Origin: Camelus bactrianus
Lineage: Eukaryota > Chordata > Mammalia > Artiodactyla > Camelidae
Length of the DNA: 64,000 nt
Direction of reading: 5' to 3'
Assembly (NCBI RefSeq): GCF_048773025.1
Contig: NC_133561.1
Coordinates: forward strand, 36,050,001 to 36,114,000
In this document: positions 1 through 12,240 of the stretch, one piece after another
How positions within the stretch are numbered: the first letter of the stretch is position 1
How the letters are laid out: each line of letters opens with the position of its first letter
Notes under the pieces: model-generated
The model's database searches: none
The model's input: the letters and a program-made list of their open reading frames with translations, nothing else
Told to the model about the DNA's origin: nothing
Made by a program: the position numbers and the translations under genes

Positions 1-2940
1 CGGGTTGCAGGAGAAACTTTTATTCTGGTTTCTCAGTCTGTTTCCTAGTGCCGGTTTGAAGTTCCTGCAGTTTTCACTGTAAAATCGAGTTGGAGCTAGT
101 ACCTCACCATATATATGTATGGAGTGGATTTTGCAACTGAAAAGAAACTTTGTGTTCCCAACAAGCCAGTTGAAGGACGGCTTTCACACACACTTATCTC
201 TCAGAACTGAGCATGTGGAGAGACGTTCGTTCATCTAGCACCAAGGGAACGGGTTGCAGGAGAAACTTTTACTCTGGTTTCGCCGTCTGTTTCCTAGTGC
301 CGGTGTGAAGTTCCTGCAGTTTTCACTGTAAAACCGAGTTGGAGCTAATACCTCCCCATATATATTTTTGGAGTTTGCAACTGAAAAGAAACTTTGTGTT
401 TCCAACAAGCTAGGTGAAGTACGGCTTTCACACACACTTATCTCTCAGAACTGAGCATGTGGAGAGACGTTCGTTCATTTAGCACCAAGGGAACGGGTTG
501 CAGGAGAAACTTTTACTCTGGTTTCGCAGTCTGTTTCCTAGTGCCGGTTTGAGGTTCCTGCAGTTTTCACTGTAAAACAGAGTTGGAGCTAGTACCTCCC
601 CTTATATATGTTTGGTGTTTGCAACTGAAAAGAAACTTTGTGTTCCCAAAAAGCTAGGTGAAGGACGGCTTTCACACTCACATATCTCTCAGAACCTAGC
701 ATGCGGAGAGACGTTCGTTCATCTATCACCAAGGGAACGGGTTGCAGGAGAAACTTTTACTCTGGTTTCTCAGTCTGTTTCCTGGTGCCGGTTTGAAGTT
801 CCTGCAGTTTTCACTGTAAAACCGAGTTGGAGCTAGTACCTCCCCATAAATATGTATGGAGTGGAGTTTGCAACTGAAAAGAAACTTTGTGTTCCCAACA
901 AGCTAGGTGAAGGATGGCTTTCACACACACTTATCTCTCAGAACTGAGCATGTGGAGAGACGTTTGTTCATCTAGCACCAAGGGAACGGGTTGCAGGGAA
1001 ACTTTTACTATGGTTTCTCAGTCTGTTTCCTAGTACCGGTTTGAAGTTCCTGGAATTTTCACTGTAAAACCGAGTTGGAGCTAGTACCTCCACATATATA
1101 TGTATGGAGTGGTGTTTGCAACTGAAAAGTAACTTTGTGTTCCCAACAAGTTTGGTGAAGGACGGCTACCAAACATATATATCTCTCAGAACTGAGCAAG
1201 TGGAGAGACGTTCGTTCATCTAGCACCAAGGGAACGGGTTGCAGGAGAAACTTTTACTCTGGTTTCTCAGTCTGTTTCCTAGTGCCGGTTTGAAGTTCCT
1301 GCAGTTTTCACTGTAAACCGAGTTGGAGCTAGTACCTCCCCATATATATGTATCGAGTGGAGTTTGCAACTGAAAGATACTTTGTGTTCCCAACAAGCCA
1401 GTTGAAGGACGGCTTTCACACACATTTATCTCTCAGATCTGAGCATGTGGAGAGACGTTCGTTCATCTAGCACCAAGGGAACGGGTTGCAGGAGAAACAT
1501 TTACTCTGTTTTCTCAGTCTGTTTCCTAGTGCCGGTTTGAAGTTCCTGCAGTTTTCACTGTAAAACCGAGTTGGAGCTAGTACCTCCCCATATATATTTA
1601 TGGAGTGGAGTTTGCAACTTAAAAGAAACTTTGTGTTCCCAACAAGCTAGGTGAAGGACGGCTTTCACACTCACATATCTCTCAGAACCTAGCATGCGGA
1701 GAGACGTTCGTTCATCTATCACCAAGGGAACGGGTTGCAGGAGAAACTTTTACTCTGGTTTCTCAGTCTGTTTCCTAGTACCGGTTTGAAGTTCCTGGAA
1801 TTTTCACTGTAAAACCGAGTTGGAGCTAGTACCTCCACATATATATGTATGGAGTGGTGTTTGCAACTGAAAAGAAACTTTGTGTTCCCAACAAGTTTGG
1901 TGAAGGACGGCTACCAAACACATATATCTCTCAGAACTGAGCAAGTGGAGAGACGTTCGTTCATCTAGCACCAAGGGAACGGGTTGCAGGAGAAATTTTA
2001 ACTCTGGTTTCTCAGACTGTTTCCTAGTGCCGGTTTGAAGTTCCTGCATTTTTCACTGTAAAATCGAGTTGGAGCTAGTACCTCCCCATATATATGTATG
2101 GAGTCGACTTTGCAACTGAAAACAAACTTTCAGTTCCCAACAAGCTAGGTGAAGGACGGCTTTCACACACACTTATCTCTCAGAACTGAGCATGTGGAGA
2201 GACGTTCGTTCATCTAGCACCAAGGGAACGGGTTGCAGGAGAAACATTTACTCTGGTTTCTCAGTATGTTTCCTAGTGCCGGTTTGAAGTTGCTGCAGTT
2301 TTCACTGTAAAATCGAGTTGGAGCTAGTACCTCCCCATATATATTTATGGAATGGAGTTTGCAACAGAAAAGAAACTTTGTGTTCCCAACAAGCTAGTTT
2401 AAGGACGGCATTCACACACACATATCTCTCAGAACTGAGCATGTGGAGAGAAGTTCGTTCATCTAGCACCAAGGGAACGGGTTGCAGGCGAAACTTTTAC
2501 TCCGGTTTCTCAGTTTGTTTCCTAGTGCCGGTTTGAAGTTCCTGCAGTTTTCAGTGTAAAACCGAGTTGGAGCTAGTACCTCCCCATATATATGTATGGA
2601 GTGGAGTTTGCAACTGAAAAGAAACTTTGTGGTCCCAAAAAGTTAGGTGAAGGACGGCTACCACACACACATATTTCTCAGAACTGAGCAAGTGGAGAGA
2701 CTTTCGTTCATCTAGTACCAATGGAACGGGTTGCAGGAGAAACTTTTACTCTGGTTTCTCAGTCTGTTTCCTAGTGCCGGTTTGAAGTTCCTGCAGTTTT
2801 CACTGTAAAACAGAGTTGGAGCTAGTACCTCCCCATATATATTTATGGAGTGGAGTTTGCAACTGAAAAGAAACTTTGTGTTCCCAAGATGCTAGGTGAA
2901 GGACGGCTTTCACACACAGTTATCTCTCAGAACTGAGCAT
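1..2940 (+). repeat. Left block: mixed, moderately diverged monomers
   Basis: About twelve monomers with no clear internal higher-order period. Two copies carry the 5-bp deletion that turns GTATGGAGTGGAGTTTGC into GTTTGGAGTTTGC-like sequence (near 368 and 611). Two are class C (CACACTCACATATC, near 674 and 1669). Three are class P (CTACC, near 1167, 1911 and 2658). GTGGTGTTTGC (near 1110 and 1854) and a GTCGAC-containing AT-core flank at 2103 link this block to 43.5-45.4 kb and 56.5-58.1 kb. No gene seen. Confidence 0.85.
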
Positions 2941-4520
2941 GTGGAGAGACGTTCGTTCATCTAAAACGAAGGGAACGGTTTGCAGGAGAAACTTTTACTC
3001 TGGTTTCTCTGTCTGTTTCCTAGTGCGGTTTGATTTTCCTGCAGCTTTCACTGTAAAACCGAGTTGGAGCTAGTACCTCCCCATATATATGTATGGAGTG
3101 GAGTTTGCAACTGAAAAGAAACTTTCTGTTCCCAACAAGCTAGGTGAAGGACGGGTACCAAACACATATATCTCTCAGAACTGAGCCAGTGGAGAGACTT
3201 TCGTTCATCTTGCACCAAGGGAACGGGTTGCAGGAGAAACTTTTACTCTGGTTTCTCAGTCTGTTTCCTAGTGCCGGTTTGAAGTTCCTGCAGTTTTAAC
3301 TGTAAAACCGAGTTGGAGCTATTACCTCCCCATATACATGTATGGAGTGGAGTTTGTAACTGAAAAAAACTTTGTTTTCCCAACAAGCTAGGTGAAGGAC
3401 GGCTTTCACACACACTTATCTCTCAGAACTGAGCAGGGTGAGAGACGTTCGTTCATCTAGCACCAATAGAACGGGTTGCAGGAGAATCTTTTACTCTGGT
3501 TTCTCAGTCTGTTTCCTAGTGCCAGTTTGAAGTTCCTGCAGTTTTCACTGTAAAACCCAGTTGGAGCTTGTACCTCCCCATATATATGTATGGAGTGAAG
3601 TTTGCAACTGAAAAGAAACTTTGTGTTCCCAACAAGCTAAATTAAGGACGGCTTTCACACACACTTATCTGTCAGAAGTGAACATGTGGAGAGACGTTCG
3701 TTCATCTAGCACCAAGGGAACGGGTTGCAGGAGAATCTTTTACTCTGTTTTCTCAGTCTGTTTCCTAGTGCCGGTTTGAATTTCCTGCAGTTTTCACTGT
3801 AAAATCGAGTTGGAGCTTGTACCTCACCATATATATGTATGGAGTGGAGTTTGCAACTGAAAAAAAACTTTGTGTTCCCAACAAGCTAGGTGAAAGACGG
3901 CTTTCTCACACACTTATCTCTCAGAACTGAGCAGGTGGAGAGACGTTCGTTCATCTAGCACCAAGGGAACGGGTTGCAGGAGAAACTTTTACTCTGGTTT
4001 CTCTGTCTGTTTCCTACTGCCGGTTTGAAGTTCCTGCAGTTTTCACTGTAAAACCGAGTTGGAGCTAGTAACTCCCCATATATATGTATGGAGTGGATTT
4101 TGCAACTGAAAAGAAACTTTGTGTTCCCAACAAGCTAGGTGAAAGACGGCATCACACACACTTATCTCTCAGAACTGAGCATGTGGAGAGACGTTCGTTC
4201 ATCTAGCACCAAGGGATCGGGTTGCAGGAGAAACTTTTACTCTGGTTTCTCAGTCTGTTTCCTAGTGCCGGTTTGAAGTTCCTGCAGTTTTCACTGTAAA
4301 ACCGAGTTGGAGCTAGTACCTCCCCATATATATGTATGGAGTGGAGTTTCCAACTGAAAAGAAACTTTGTGTTCCCAACAAGCTACGTGAAGGACGGCTT
4401 TCACACACAGTTATCTCTCAGAACTGAGCATGTGGACAGACCTTCGTTCATCTAGCACCAAGGGAACGGGTTGCAGGAGAAACATTTACTCTGGTTTCTC
4501 AGTCTGTTTCCTAGTGCCGG
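2941..4520 (+). repeat. Duplicated segment, copy 1 (offset 2730 bp = 11 monomers)
   Basis: From about 2941 this segment matches 5671 onward at a constant offset of 2730 bp. Shared rare variants are CTAAAACGAAGGG, GTGCGGTTTGATTTTCC with CAGCTTTCACTG, ATTACCTCCCCATACATG, GTTTTAACTG, and GCTAAATTAAGG with CTGTCAGAAGTGA. These rare shared changes mean common descent of the whole segment, not independent mutation. Differences between the copies are few. The match extends about six monomers and then drops out. Confidence 0.85.
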
Positions 4521-5670
4521 TTTGAATTTTCTGCAATTTTCACTGTAAAACCGAGTTGGAGCTACTACCTCCCCATATATATGTTTGGAGTTTGCAACTG
4601 AAAAGATACTTTGTGTTCCCAACAAGCTAGGTGAAGGACGGCTTTCACACACACTTATCTCTCAGAACTCAGCATGTGGAGAGACGTTCGTTCATCTAGC
4701 AACAAGGGAACGGGTTGCAGGAGAAACTTTTACTCTGGATTCTCAGTCTGTTTCCTAGTGCCGGTTTGAAGTTCCTGCAATTTTACTGTAAAACCGAGTT
4801 GGAGCTAGTACCTCCCCATATATATGTATGGAGTGGAGTTTGCAACTGAAAAGAAACTTTGTGTTCCCAACAAGCTAGGTGAAGAACGGCTTTCACACAC
4901 AGTTATCTCTCAGAACTTAGCATGTGGAGAGACGTTCGTTCATCTAGCACCAAGGGAACGGGTTGCAGGAGAAACTTTTACTCTGGTTTCTCAGTCTGTT
5001 TCCTAGGGCCGGTTTGAAGTTCCTGCAGTTTTCACTGTAAAACCGAGTTGGAGCTAGTACCTCCCCATATATATGCATGGAATGGAGTTTGCAACTGAAA
5101 AGAAACTTTGTGTTCCCAACAAGCTAGATGAAGGACGGCTTTCACACACACTTTTCTCTCAGATCTGAGCATGTGGAGAGACGTTCGTTCATCTAGCACC
5201 AAGATAACGGGTTGCAGGAGAAACTTTTACTCTGGATTGTCAGTCTGTTTCCTAGTGCCGGTTTGAAGTTCCTGCAGTTTTCACTGTAAAACCGAGTTGG
5301 AGCTAGTACTTCCGCATATATATGTATGGAGTGGAGTTTGCAACTGAAAAGAAACTTTGTGTTCCCAACAAGCTAGTTGAAGGATGGCTTTCACACACAC
5401 TTATCTCTCAGAACTGAGCATGTGGAGAGACGTTCGTTCATCTAGCACCAAGGGAACGGGTTGCAGGAGAAACTTTTACTCTGGTTTCTCAGTCTGTTTC
5501 CTAGTGCCTTTTTGAAGTTCCTGCAGTTTTCACTGTAAAACCGAGTTGGAGCTAGTACTTCCCCATATATATGTATGGAGTGGAGTTTGCAACTGAAAAG
5601 AAACTTTGTGTTCCCAACAAGCTAGGTGAAGTACGGCTTTCACACACAGTCATCTCTAAGAACTGAGCAT

Positions 5671-7745
5671 GTGGAGAGACGTTCGTTCATCTAAAACGAA
5701 GGGAACGGTTTGCAGGAGAAACTTTTACTCTGGTTTCTCTGTCTGTTTCCTAGTGCGGTTTGATTTTCCTGCAGCTTTCACTGTAAAACCGAGTTGGAGC
5801 TAGTACCTCCCCATATATATGTATGGAGTGGAGTTTGCAACTGAAAAGAAACTTTGTGTTCCCAACAAGCTAGGTGAAGGACGGCTACCAAACACACATA
5901 TCTCTCAGAACTGAGCCAGTGGAGAGACTTTCGTTCATCTTGCACCAAGGGAACGGGTTGCAGGAGAAACTTTTACTCTGGTTTCTCAGTCTGTTTCCTA
6001 GTGCCGGTTTGAAGTTCCTGCAGTTTTAACTGTAAAACCGAGTTGGAGCTATTACCTCCCCATATACATGTATGGAGTGGAGTTTGTAACTGAAAAAAAC
6101 TTTGTTTTCCCAACAAGCTAGGTGAAGGACGGCTTTCACACACACTTATCTCTCAGAACTGAGCAGGTCGAGAGACGTTCGTTCATCTAGCACCAAGAGA
6201 AGGGGTTGCAGGAGAATCTTTTACTCTGGTTTCTCAGTCTGTTTCCTAGTGCCAGTTTGAAGTTCCTGCAGTTTTCACTGTAAAACCGAGTTGGAGCTAG
6301 TACCTCCCCATATATATGTATGGAGTGTAGTTTGCAACTGAAAAGAAACTTTGTGTTCCCAACAAGCTAAATTAAGGACGGCTTTCACACACACTTATCT
6401 GTCAGAAGTGAGCATGTGGAGAGACGTTCGTTCATCTAGCACCAAGGGAACGGGTTGCAGGAGAATCTTTTACTCTTTTTTCTCAGTCTGTTTCCTAGTG
6501 CCGGTTTGAAGTTCCTGCAGTTTTCACTGTAAAATCGTGTTGGAGCTTGTACCTCACCATATATATGTATGGAGTGGAGTTTGCAACTGAAAAAAAACTT
6601 TGTGTTCCCAACAAGCTAGGTGAAAGACGGCTTTCACACACACTTATCTCTCAGAACTGAGCAGGTGGAGAGACGTTCGTTCATCTAGCACCAAGGGAAC
6701 GGGTTGCAGGAGAAACTTTTACTCTGGTTTCTCTGTCTGTTTCCTAGTGCCGGTTTGAAGTTCCTGCAGTTTTCACTGTAATACCGAGTTGGAGCTAGTA
6801 ACTCCCCATATATATGTATGGAGTGGATTTTGCAACTGAAAAGAAACTTTGTGTTCCCAACAAGCTAGTTGAAGGAAGGCTTTCACACACACTTATCTCT
6901 CAGAACTGAGCATGTGGAGAGACGTTCGTTCATCTAGCACCAAGGGAACGGGTTGCAGGAGAAACTTTTACTCTGGTTTCTCAGTCTGTTTCCTAGTGCC
7001 GGTTTGAAGTTCCTGCAGTTTTCACTGTAAAACCGAGTTGGAGCTAGTACCTCCCCATATATATGTATGGAGTGGAGTTTGCAACTGAAAAGAAACTTTG
7101 TGTTCCCAACAAGCTACGTGAAGGACGGCTTTCACACACACTTATCTCTCAGAACTGAGCAGGTGGAGAGACGTTCGTTCATCTAGCACCAAGGGAACGG
7201 GTTGCAGGAGAAACTTTTACTCTGGTTTCTCTGTCTGTTTCCTAGTGCCGGTTTGAAGTTCCTGCAGTTTTCACTGTAATACCGAGTTGGAGCTAGTAAC
7301 TCCCCATATATAAGTATGGAGTGGATTTTGCAACTGAAAAGAAACTTTGTGTTCCCAACAAGCTAGTTGAAGGAAGGCTTTCACACACACTTATCTCTCA
7401 GAACTGAGCATGTGGAGAGACGTTCGTTCATCTAGCACCAAGGGAACGGGTTGCAGGAGAAACTTTTACTCTGGTTTCTCAGTCTGTTTCCTAGTGCCGG
7501 TTTGAAGTTCCTGCAGTTTTCACTGTAAAACCGAGTTGGAGCTAGTACCTCCCCATATATATGTATGGAGTGGAGTTTGCAACTGAAAAGAAACTTTGTG
7601 TTCCCAACAAGCTACGTGAAGGACGGCTTTCACACACAGTTATCTCTCAAAACTGAGCATGTGGACAGACCTTCGTTCATCTAGCACCAAGGGAACGGGT
7701 TGCAGGAGAAACATTTACTCTGGTTTCTCAGTCTGTTTCCTAGTG
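5671..7745 (+). repeat. Duplicated segment, copy 2, expanded by one dimer
   Basis: Homologous to 2941-4520. The offset is 2730 bp up to about 7138 and then about 3228 bp, because this copy gained a 498-bp dimer. The flank near 7640-7745 (GTGGACAGACCTTCG, then AACATTTACTC) corresponds to 4430-4520. Contains class P near 5884 and the GCGGTTTGATTTT marker at 5755. Confidence 0.82.
6641..7636 (+). repeat. Tandem dimer duplication (2 x 498 bp)
   Basis: Two near-identical dimers lie side by side. Diagnostic variants repeat 498 bp apart: CACTGTAATACCGAG (ATACCG at 6781 and 7279), CTCTGTCTG, GTAACTCCCC, GTGGATTTTGC, and GCTAGTTGAAGGAAGG. The corresponding segment at 3910-4400 has only one dimer, so this duplication happened after the 11-monomer duplication. 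Confidence 0.87.
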
Positions 7746-9050
7746 CCGGTTTGAAGTTCCTGCAGTTTTCACTGTAAAACCGAGTTGGAGCTAGGACTTC
7801 CCCATATATATGTATGGAGTGGAGTTTGCAACTGAAAAGAAACTTTGCGTTCCCAACAAGCTAGGTGAAGTACGGCTTTCACACACAGTCATCTCTCAGA
7901 ACTGAGCATATGGAGAGACGTTCGTTCATCTAACACCAAGGGAACGGTTTGCAGGAGAATCTTTTACTCTGGTTTCTCAGTCTGTTTCCTAGTGCGGTTT
8001 GATTTTCCTGCAGTTTTCACTGTAAAACCGAGTTGGAGCTAGTACCTCCCCATATATATGTATGGAGTGGAGTTTGCAACTGAAAAGAAACATTGTGTTC
8101 CCAACAAGCTAGGTGTAGGACGGCTACCAAACACACATATCTCTCAGAACTGAGCAAGTGGAGAGATTTTCGTTCATCTTGCACCAAGGGAACTGGTTGC
8201 AGGAGAAACTTTTACTCTGGTTTCTCTGTCTGTTTCCTAGTGCCGGTTTGAAGTTCCTGCAGTTTTCACTGTAAAACCGAGTTGGAGCTAGTAACTCCCC
8301 ATATATATGTATGGAGTGGAGTTTGCAACTGAAAAGAAAATTTGTGTACCCAACAAGCTAGTTGAAGGAAGGCTTTCACACACACTTATCTCTCAGAACT
8401 GAGCATGTGGAGAGAAGTTCGTTCATCTAGCACCAAGGGAACGGGATGCAGGAGAAACTTTTACTCTGGTTTCTCAGTCTTTTTCCTAGTGCCGGTTTGA
8501 AGTTCCTGCAGTTTTCACTGTAAAACCGAGTTGGAGCTAGTACCTCCCCATATATATGTATGGAGTGGAGTTTGCAACTGAAAAGAAACTTTGTGTTCCC
8601 AACAAGCTAGGTGAAGGACGGCATTCACACACAGTTATCTCTCAGAACTGAGCATGTGGACAGACGTTCGTTCATCTAGCACCAAGGGAACGGGTTGCAG
8701 GAGAAACATTTACTCTGGTTTCTCAGTCTGTTTCCTAGTGCCGGTTTGAATTTTCTGCAATTTTCACTTAAAACCGAGTTGGAGCTAATACCTCCCCATA
8801 TATATGTTTGGAGTTTGCAACTGAAAAGAAACTTTGTGTTCCCAACAAGCTAGGTGAAGGACGGCTTTCACACACACTTATCTCTCAGAACTGAGCATGT
8901 GGAGAGACGTTCGTTCATCTAGCACCAAGGGAACGGGTTGCAGGAGAAACTTTTACTCAGGTTTCTAAGTCTGTTTCCTAGTTCCGGTTTGAAGTTCCTG
9001 CAGTTTTCACTGTAAAACCGAGTTGGAGCTAGTACCTCCCCATATATATG
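7746..9050 (+). repeat. Mixed monomers with a third copy of the GCGGTTTGATTTT marker
   Basis: About five monomers. The marker monomer (GTGCGGTTTGATTTTCC at 7994, preceded by CACAGTCATC and CATATGGAGAG) resembles those at 3025, 5755 and 52995. Class P near 8121. A 5-bp-deletion monomer near 8808 follows TTTTCTGCAATTTTC, the same order as at 4510-4583, so the segment is partly colinear with 4480-4600. No gene seen. Confidence 0.8.
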
Positions 9051-10400
9051 TAAGGAGTGGAGTTTGCAACTGAAAAGAAACTTTGTGTTCCCAACAAGTT
9101 AGGTGAAAGACGGCGACCAAACACACATATCTCTCAGAACTGAGCAAGTGTAGAGACGTTCGTTCTACTAGCACCAAGGGAACGGGTAGCAGGAGAAACT
9201 TTTACTCTGGCTTCTCAGTCTGTTTCCTAGTGCCGGTTTGAAGTTCCTGCAGTTTTCACTGTAAAACCGAGTTGGAGCTAATACCTCCCCATATATATGT
9301 ATGGAATGGAGGTTGCAACTGAAAAGAAACTTTGTGTTCCCAACAAGCTAGGTGAAGGACGGCTTTCACACACACTTATCTCTCTGAACTGAGCAGGTGG
9401 AGAGACGTTCGTTCATCTAGCACCAAGGGAACGGGTTGCAGGAGAAACTTTTACTCTGGTTTCTCAGTCTGTTTCCTAGTGCCGGTTTGAAGTTCCTGCA
9501 GTTTTCACTGTAAAACCGAGTTGGAGCTAGTACCTCCTCATATATATGTATGGAGTGGAGTATGCAACTGAAAAGAAACTTGTGTTCCCAACAAGCTAGG
9601 TGAAGGACGGCTTTCACACACACTTATCTCTCGGAACTGAGCATGTGGAGAGACGTTCGTTCATCTAGCACCAAGGGAACGGTTTGCAGGAGAAACTTTT
9701 ACTCTGGTTTCTCAGTCTGTTTCCTAGTGCGGTTTGATTTTCCTGCAGTTTTCACTGTAAAACCGAGTTGGAGCTAGTAACTCCCCATATATATGTATGG
9801 AGTGGAGTTTACAACTGAAAAGAAACTTTGTGTTCCCAACAAGTTAGGTGAAAGACGGCTACCAAACACACATATCTCTCAGAACTGAGCAAGTGGAGAG
9901 GCGTTCGTTCTTCTAGCACCAAGGGAACGGGTTGCAGGATAAACTTTTACTCTGGCTTCTCAGTCTGTTTCCTAGTGCCGGTTTGAAGTTCCTGCAGTTT
10001 TCACTGTAAAACCGAGTTGGAGCTAATACCTCCCCATATATATGTATGGAATGGAGTTTGCAACTGAAAAGAAACTTTGTGTTCCCAACAAGCTAGGTGA
10101 AGGACGGCTTTCACACACACTTATCTCTCTGAACTGAGCAGGTGGAGAGACGTTCGTTCATCTAGCACCAAGGGAACGGGTTGCAGGAGAAACTTTTACT
10201 CTGGTTTCTCAGTCTGTTTCCTAGTGCCGGTTTGAAGTTCCTGCAGTTTTCACTATAAAACCGAGTTGGAGCTAGTACCTCCTCATATATATGTATGGAG
10301 TGGAGTATGCAACTGAAAAGAAACTTGTGTTCCCAACAAGCTAGGTGAAGGACGGCTTTCACACACACTTATCTCTCAGAACTGAGCATGTGGAGAGACG
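9051..10400 (+). repeat. Tandem trimer duplication (~745 bp unit)
   Basis: Segment 9051-9640 matches about 9796-10385 at an offset of 745 bp. Shared variants are GGCTTCTCAG, AGTTAGGTGAAAGACGGC, TGGAATGGAG, CTCTCTGAACTGAGCAGG, ACCTCCTCATATAT, and GAGTATGCAACTG followed by a single-base loss in AACTTGTG. The GCGGTTTGATTTT marker at 9729 lies in the intervening monomer. Confidence 0.83.
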
Positions 10401-10869
10401 TTCGTTCATCTAGCACAAAGTGAACGGGTTGCAGGAGAAATTTTACTCTGGATTCTAAGTCTGTTTCCTAGTGCCGGTTTGAAGTTCCTGCAGTTTTCAG
10501 TGTAAAACAGAATTGGAGCTAGTACCTCCCCATATATATGTATGGAATGGAGTTTGCAACTGAAAAGAAACTTTGTTTTCCCAACAAGCTAGGTGAAGGA
10601 CGACTTTCACACAAACTTATCTCTCAGAACTGAGCATGTGGAGAGAAGTTCGTTCATCTAGCAATAAGGGAACGGGTTGCAGGAGAAACTTTTACTCTGG
10701 TTTCTCAGTCTATTTCCTAGTGCTGGTTTGAAATTCCTGCAGTTTTCAGTGTAAAAGCGAGTTGGAGCTTGTACCTCCCCATATATATGTATGGAGTGGA
10801 GTTTGTAACTGAAAAGAAACTTGTGTTCCCAACAAGCTAGGTGAAGGACGGCTTTCACACACACTTATC
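10401..10869 (+). repeat. Segment with partner at ~13610-14020 (offset 3230 bp = 13 monomers)
   Basis: Shared rare variants with 13.6-14.0 kb: GATTCTAAGTCTG (10451 and 13681), TTTTCAGTGTAAAACAGAATTGG, GACGACTTTC/TCC, GCAATAAGGGAAC, TGCTGGTTTGAAATTCC and GTGTAAAAGCGAG. This co-occurrence over about 400 bp supports one duplication event. Confidence 0.83.
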
Positions 10870-12240
10870 TCTCAGAACTGAGCATGTGGAGAGACGTTCG
10901 TTCATCTAGCACCAAGGGAACGGGTTGCAGGAGAAACTTTTACTCTGGTTTCTCAGTCTGTTTCCTAGTGCCGGTTTGAAGTTCCTGCAGTTTTCACTGT
11001 AAAACAGAGTTGGAGCTAGTACCTCCCTATAATATGTATGGAGTGGAGTTTGCAACTGAAAAAAACTTTGTGTTCCCATCAAGCTAGGTGAAGGACGGTT
11101 TTCACACACACTTATCTCTCAGAAATGAGCATGTGGAGAGACGTTCGTTCATCTAGCAACAAGGGAACGGGTTGCAGGAGAAACTTTTTCTCTGGATTCT
11201 CAGTTTGTTTCCTAGTGCCGGTTTGAAATTCCTGCAATTTTCACTGTAAAACCGAGTTGGAGCTAGTACCTCCCCATATATATGTATGGAGTGGAGTTTG
11301 CAACTGAAAAGAAACTTTGTGTTCCCAACAAGATAGGTGAAGGACGGCATTCACACACAGTTATCTCTCAGAACTGAGCATGTGGAGAGACGTTCGTTCA
11401 TCTAGCACCAAGGGAACGGGTTGCAGGAGAAACTTTTACTCTGGTTTCTCAGTCTGTTTCCTAGTGCCGGTTTGAAGATCCTGCAGTTTTCACTGTAAAA
11501 CCGAGTTGGAGCTAGTACCTCCCCATATATATGCATGGAATGGAGTTTGCAACTGAAAAGAAACTTTGTGTTCCCAACAAGCTAGATGAAGGACGTCTTT
11601 CACACACACTTATCTCTCAGATATGAGCATGTGGAGAGACGTTCGTTCATCTAGCACCAAGGGAACGGGTTGCAGGAGAAACTTTTACTCTGGTTTCTCA
11701 GTCTGTTTCCTAGTGCCGGTTTGAAGTTCCTGCAGTTTTCACTGTAAAACCGAGTTGGAGCTAGTACCTCTGCATATATATGTATGGAGTGGAGTTTACA
11801 ACTGAAAAGAAACTTTGTGTTCCCAACAAGCTAGGTGAAGTTCGGCTTTCACACTCACATATCTCTCAGAACCTAGCATGCGTAGAGACGTTCGTTCATC
11901 TAGCACCAAGGGAACGGGTTGCAGGATAATCTTTAACTCTGGTTTCTCAGTCTGTTTCCTAGTGCCGGTTTGAAGTTCCTGCAGTTTTCACTGTAAAACC
12001 GAGTTGGAGCTAGTACCTCCCCATATATATATATGGAGTGGAGTTTGCAACTGAAAAGAAACTTTGTGTTCCCAACAAGCTAGGTGAAGAATGGTTTTAA
12101 CACACATTTATCTCTCAGAACTGAGCATGTGGAGAGACGTTCGTTCATCTAGCACCAAGGGAAAGGGTTGCAGGAGAAACTTTTACTCTGGTTTCTCAGT
12201 CTGTTTCCTAGTGCCGGTATGAAGTTCCTGCAGTTTTCAC
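10870..12240 (+). repeat. Segment with partner at ~14845-16215 (offset 3975 bp = 16 monomers)
   Basis: Shared variants over about five monomers: CTCCCT(A/G)TAATATG, CCCATCAAGC, GCAACAAGGG with CTTTTTCTCTGGATTC, GAAGATCCTGC, GATGAAGGAC followed by a TCTTTC change, CCTCTGCATATAT, class C with GCATGCGTAGAG (near 11850), GGATAATCTTTAACTC (11926), and GAAGAATGGTTTT. The order is the same in both copies. Confidence 0.86.

Noticed and set aside
10906-11109. Minus-strand reading frames of about 60-86 codons starting MCES, MCVK or MCEN, found many times
   Set aside because: They are the same stretch of the satellite monomer read in one frame, end at the monomer boundary, have no recognisable domain, and vary with monomer indels rather than with codon position.
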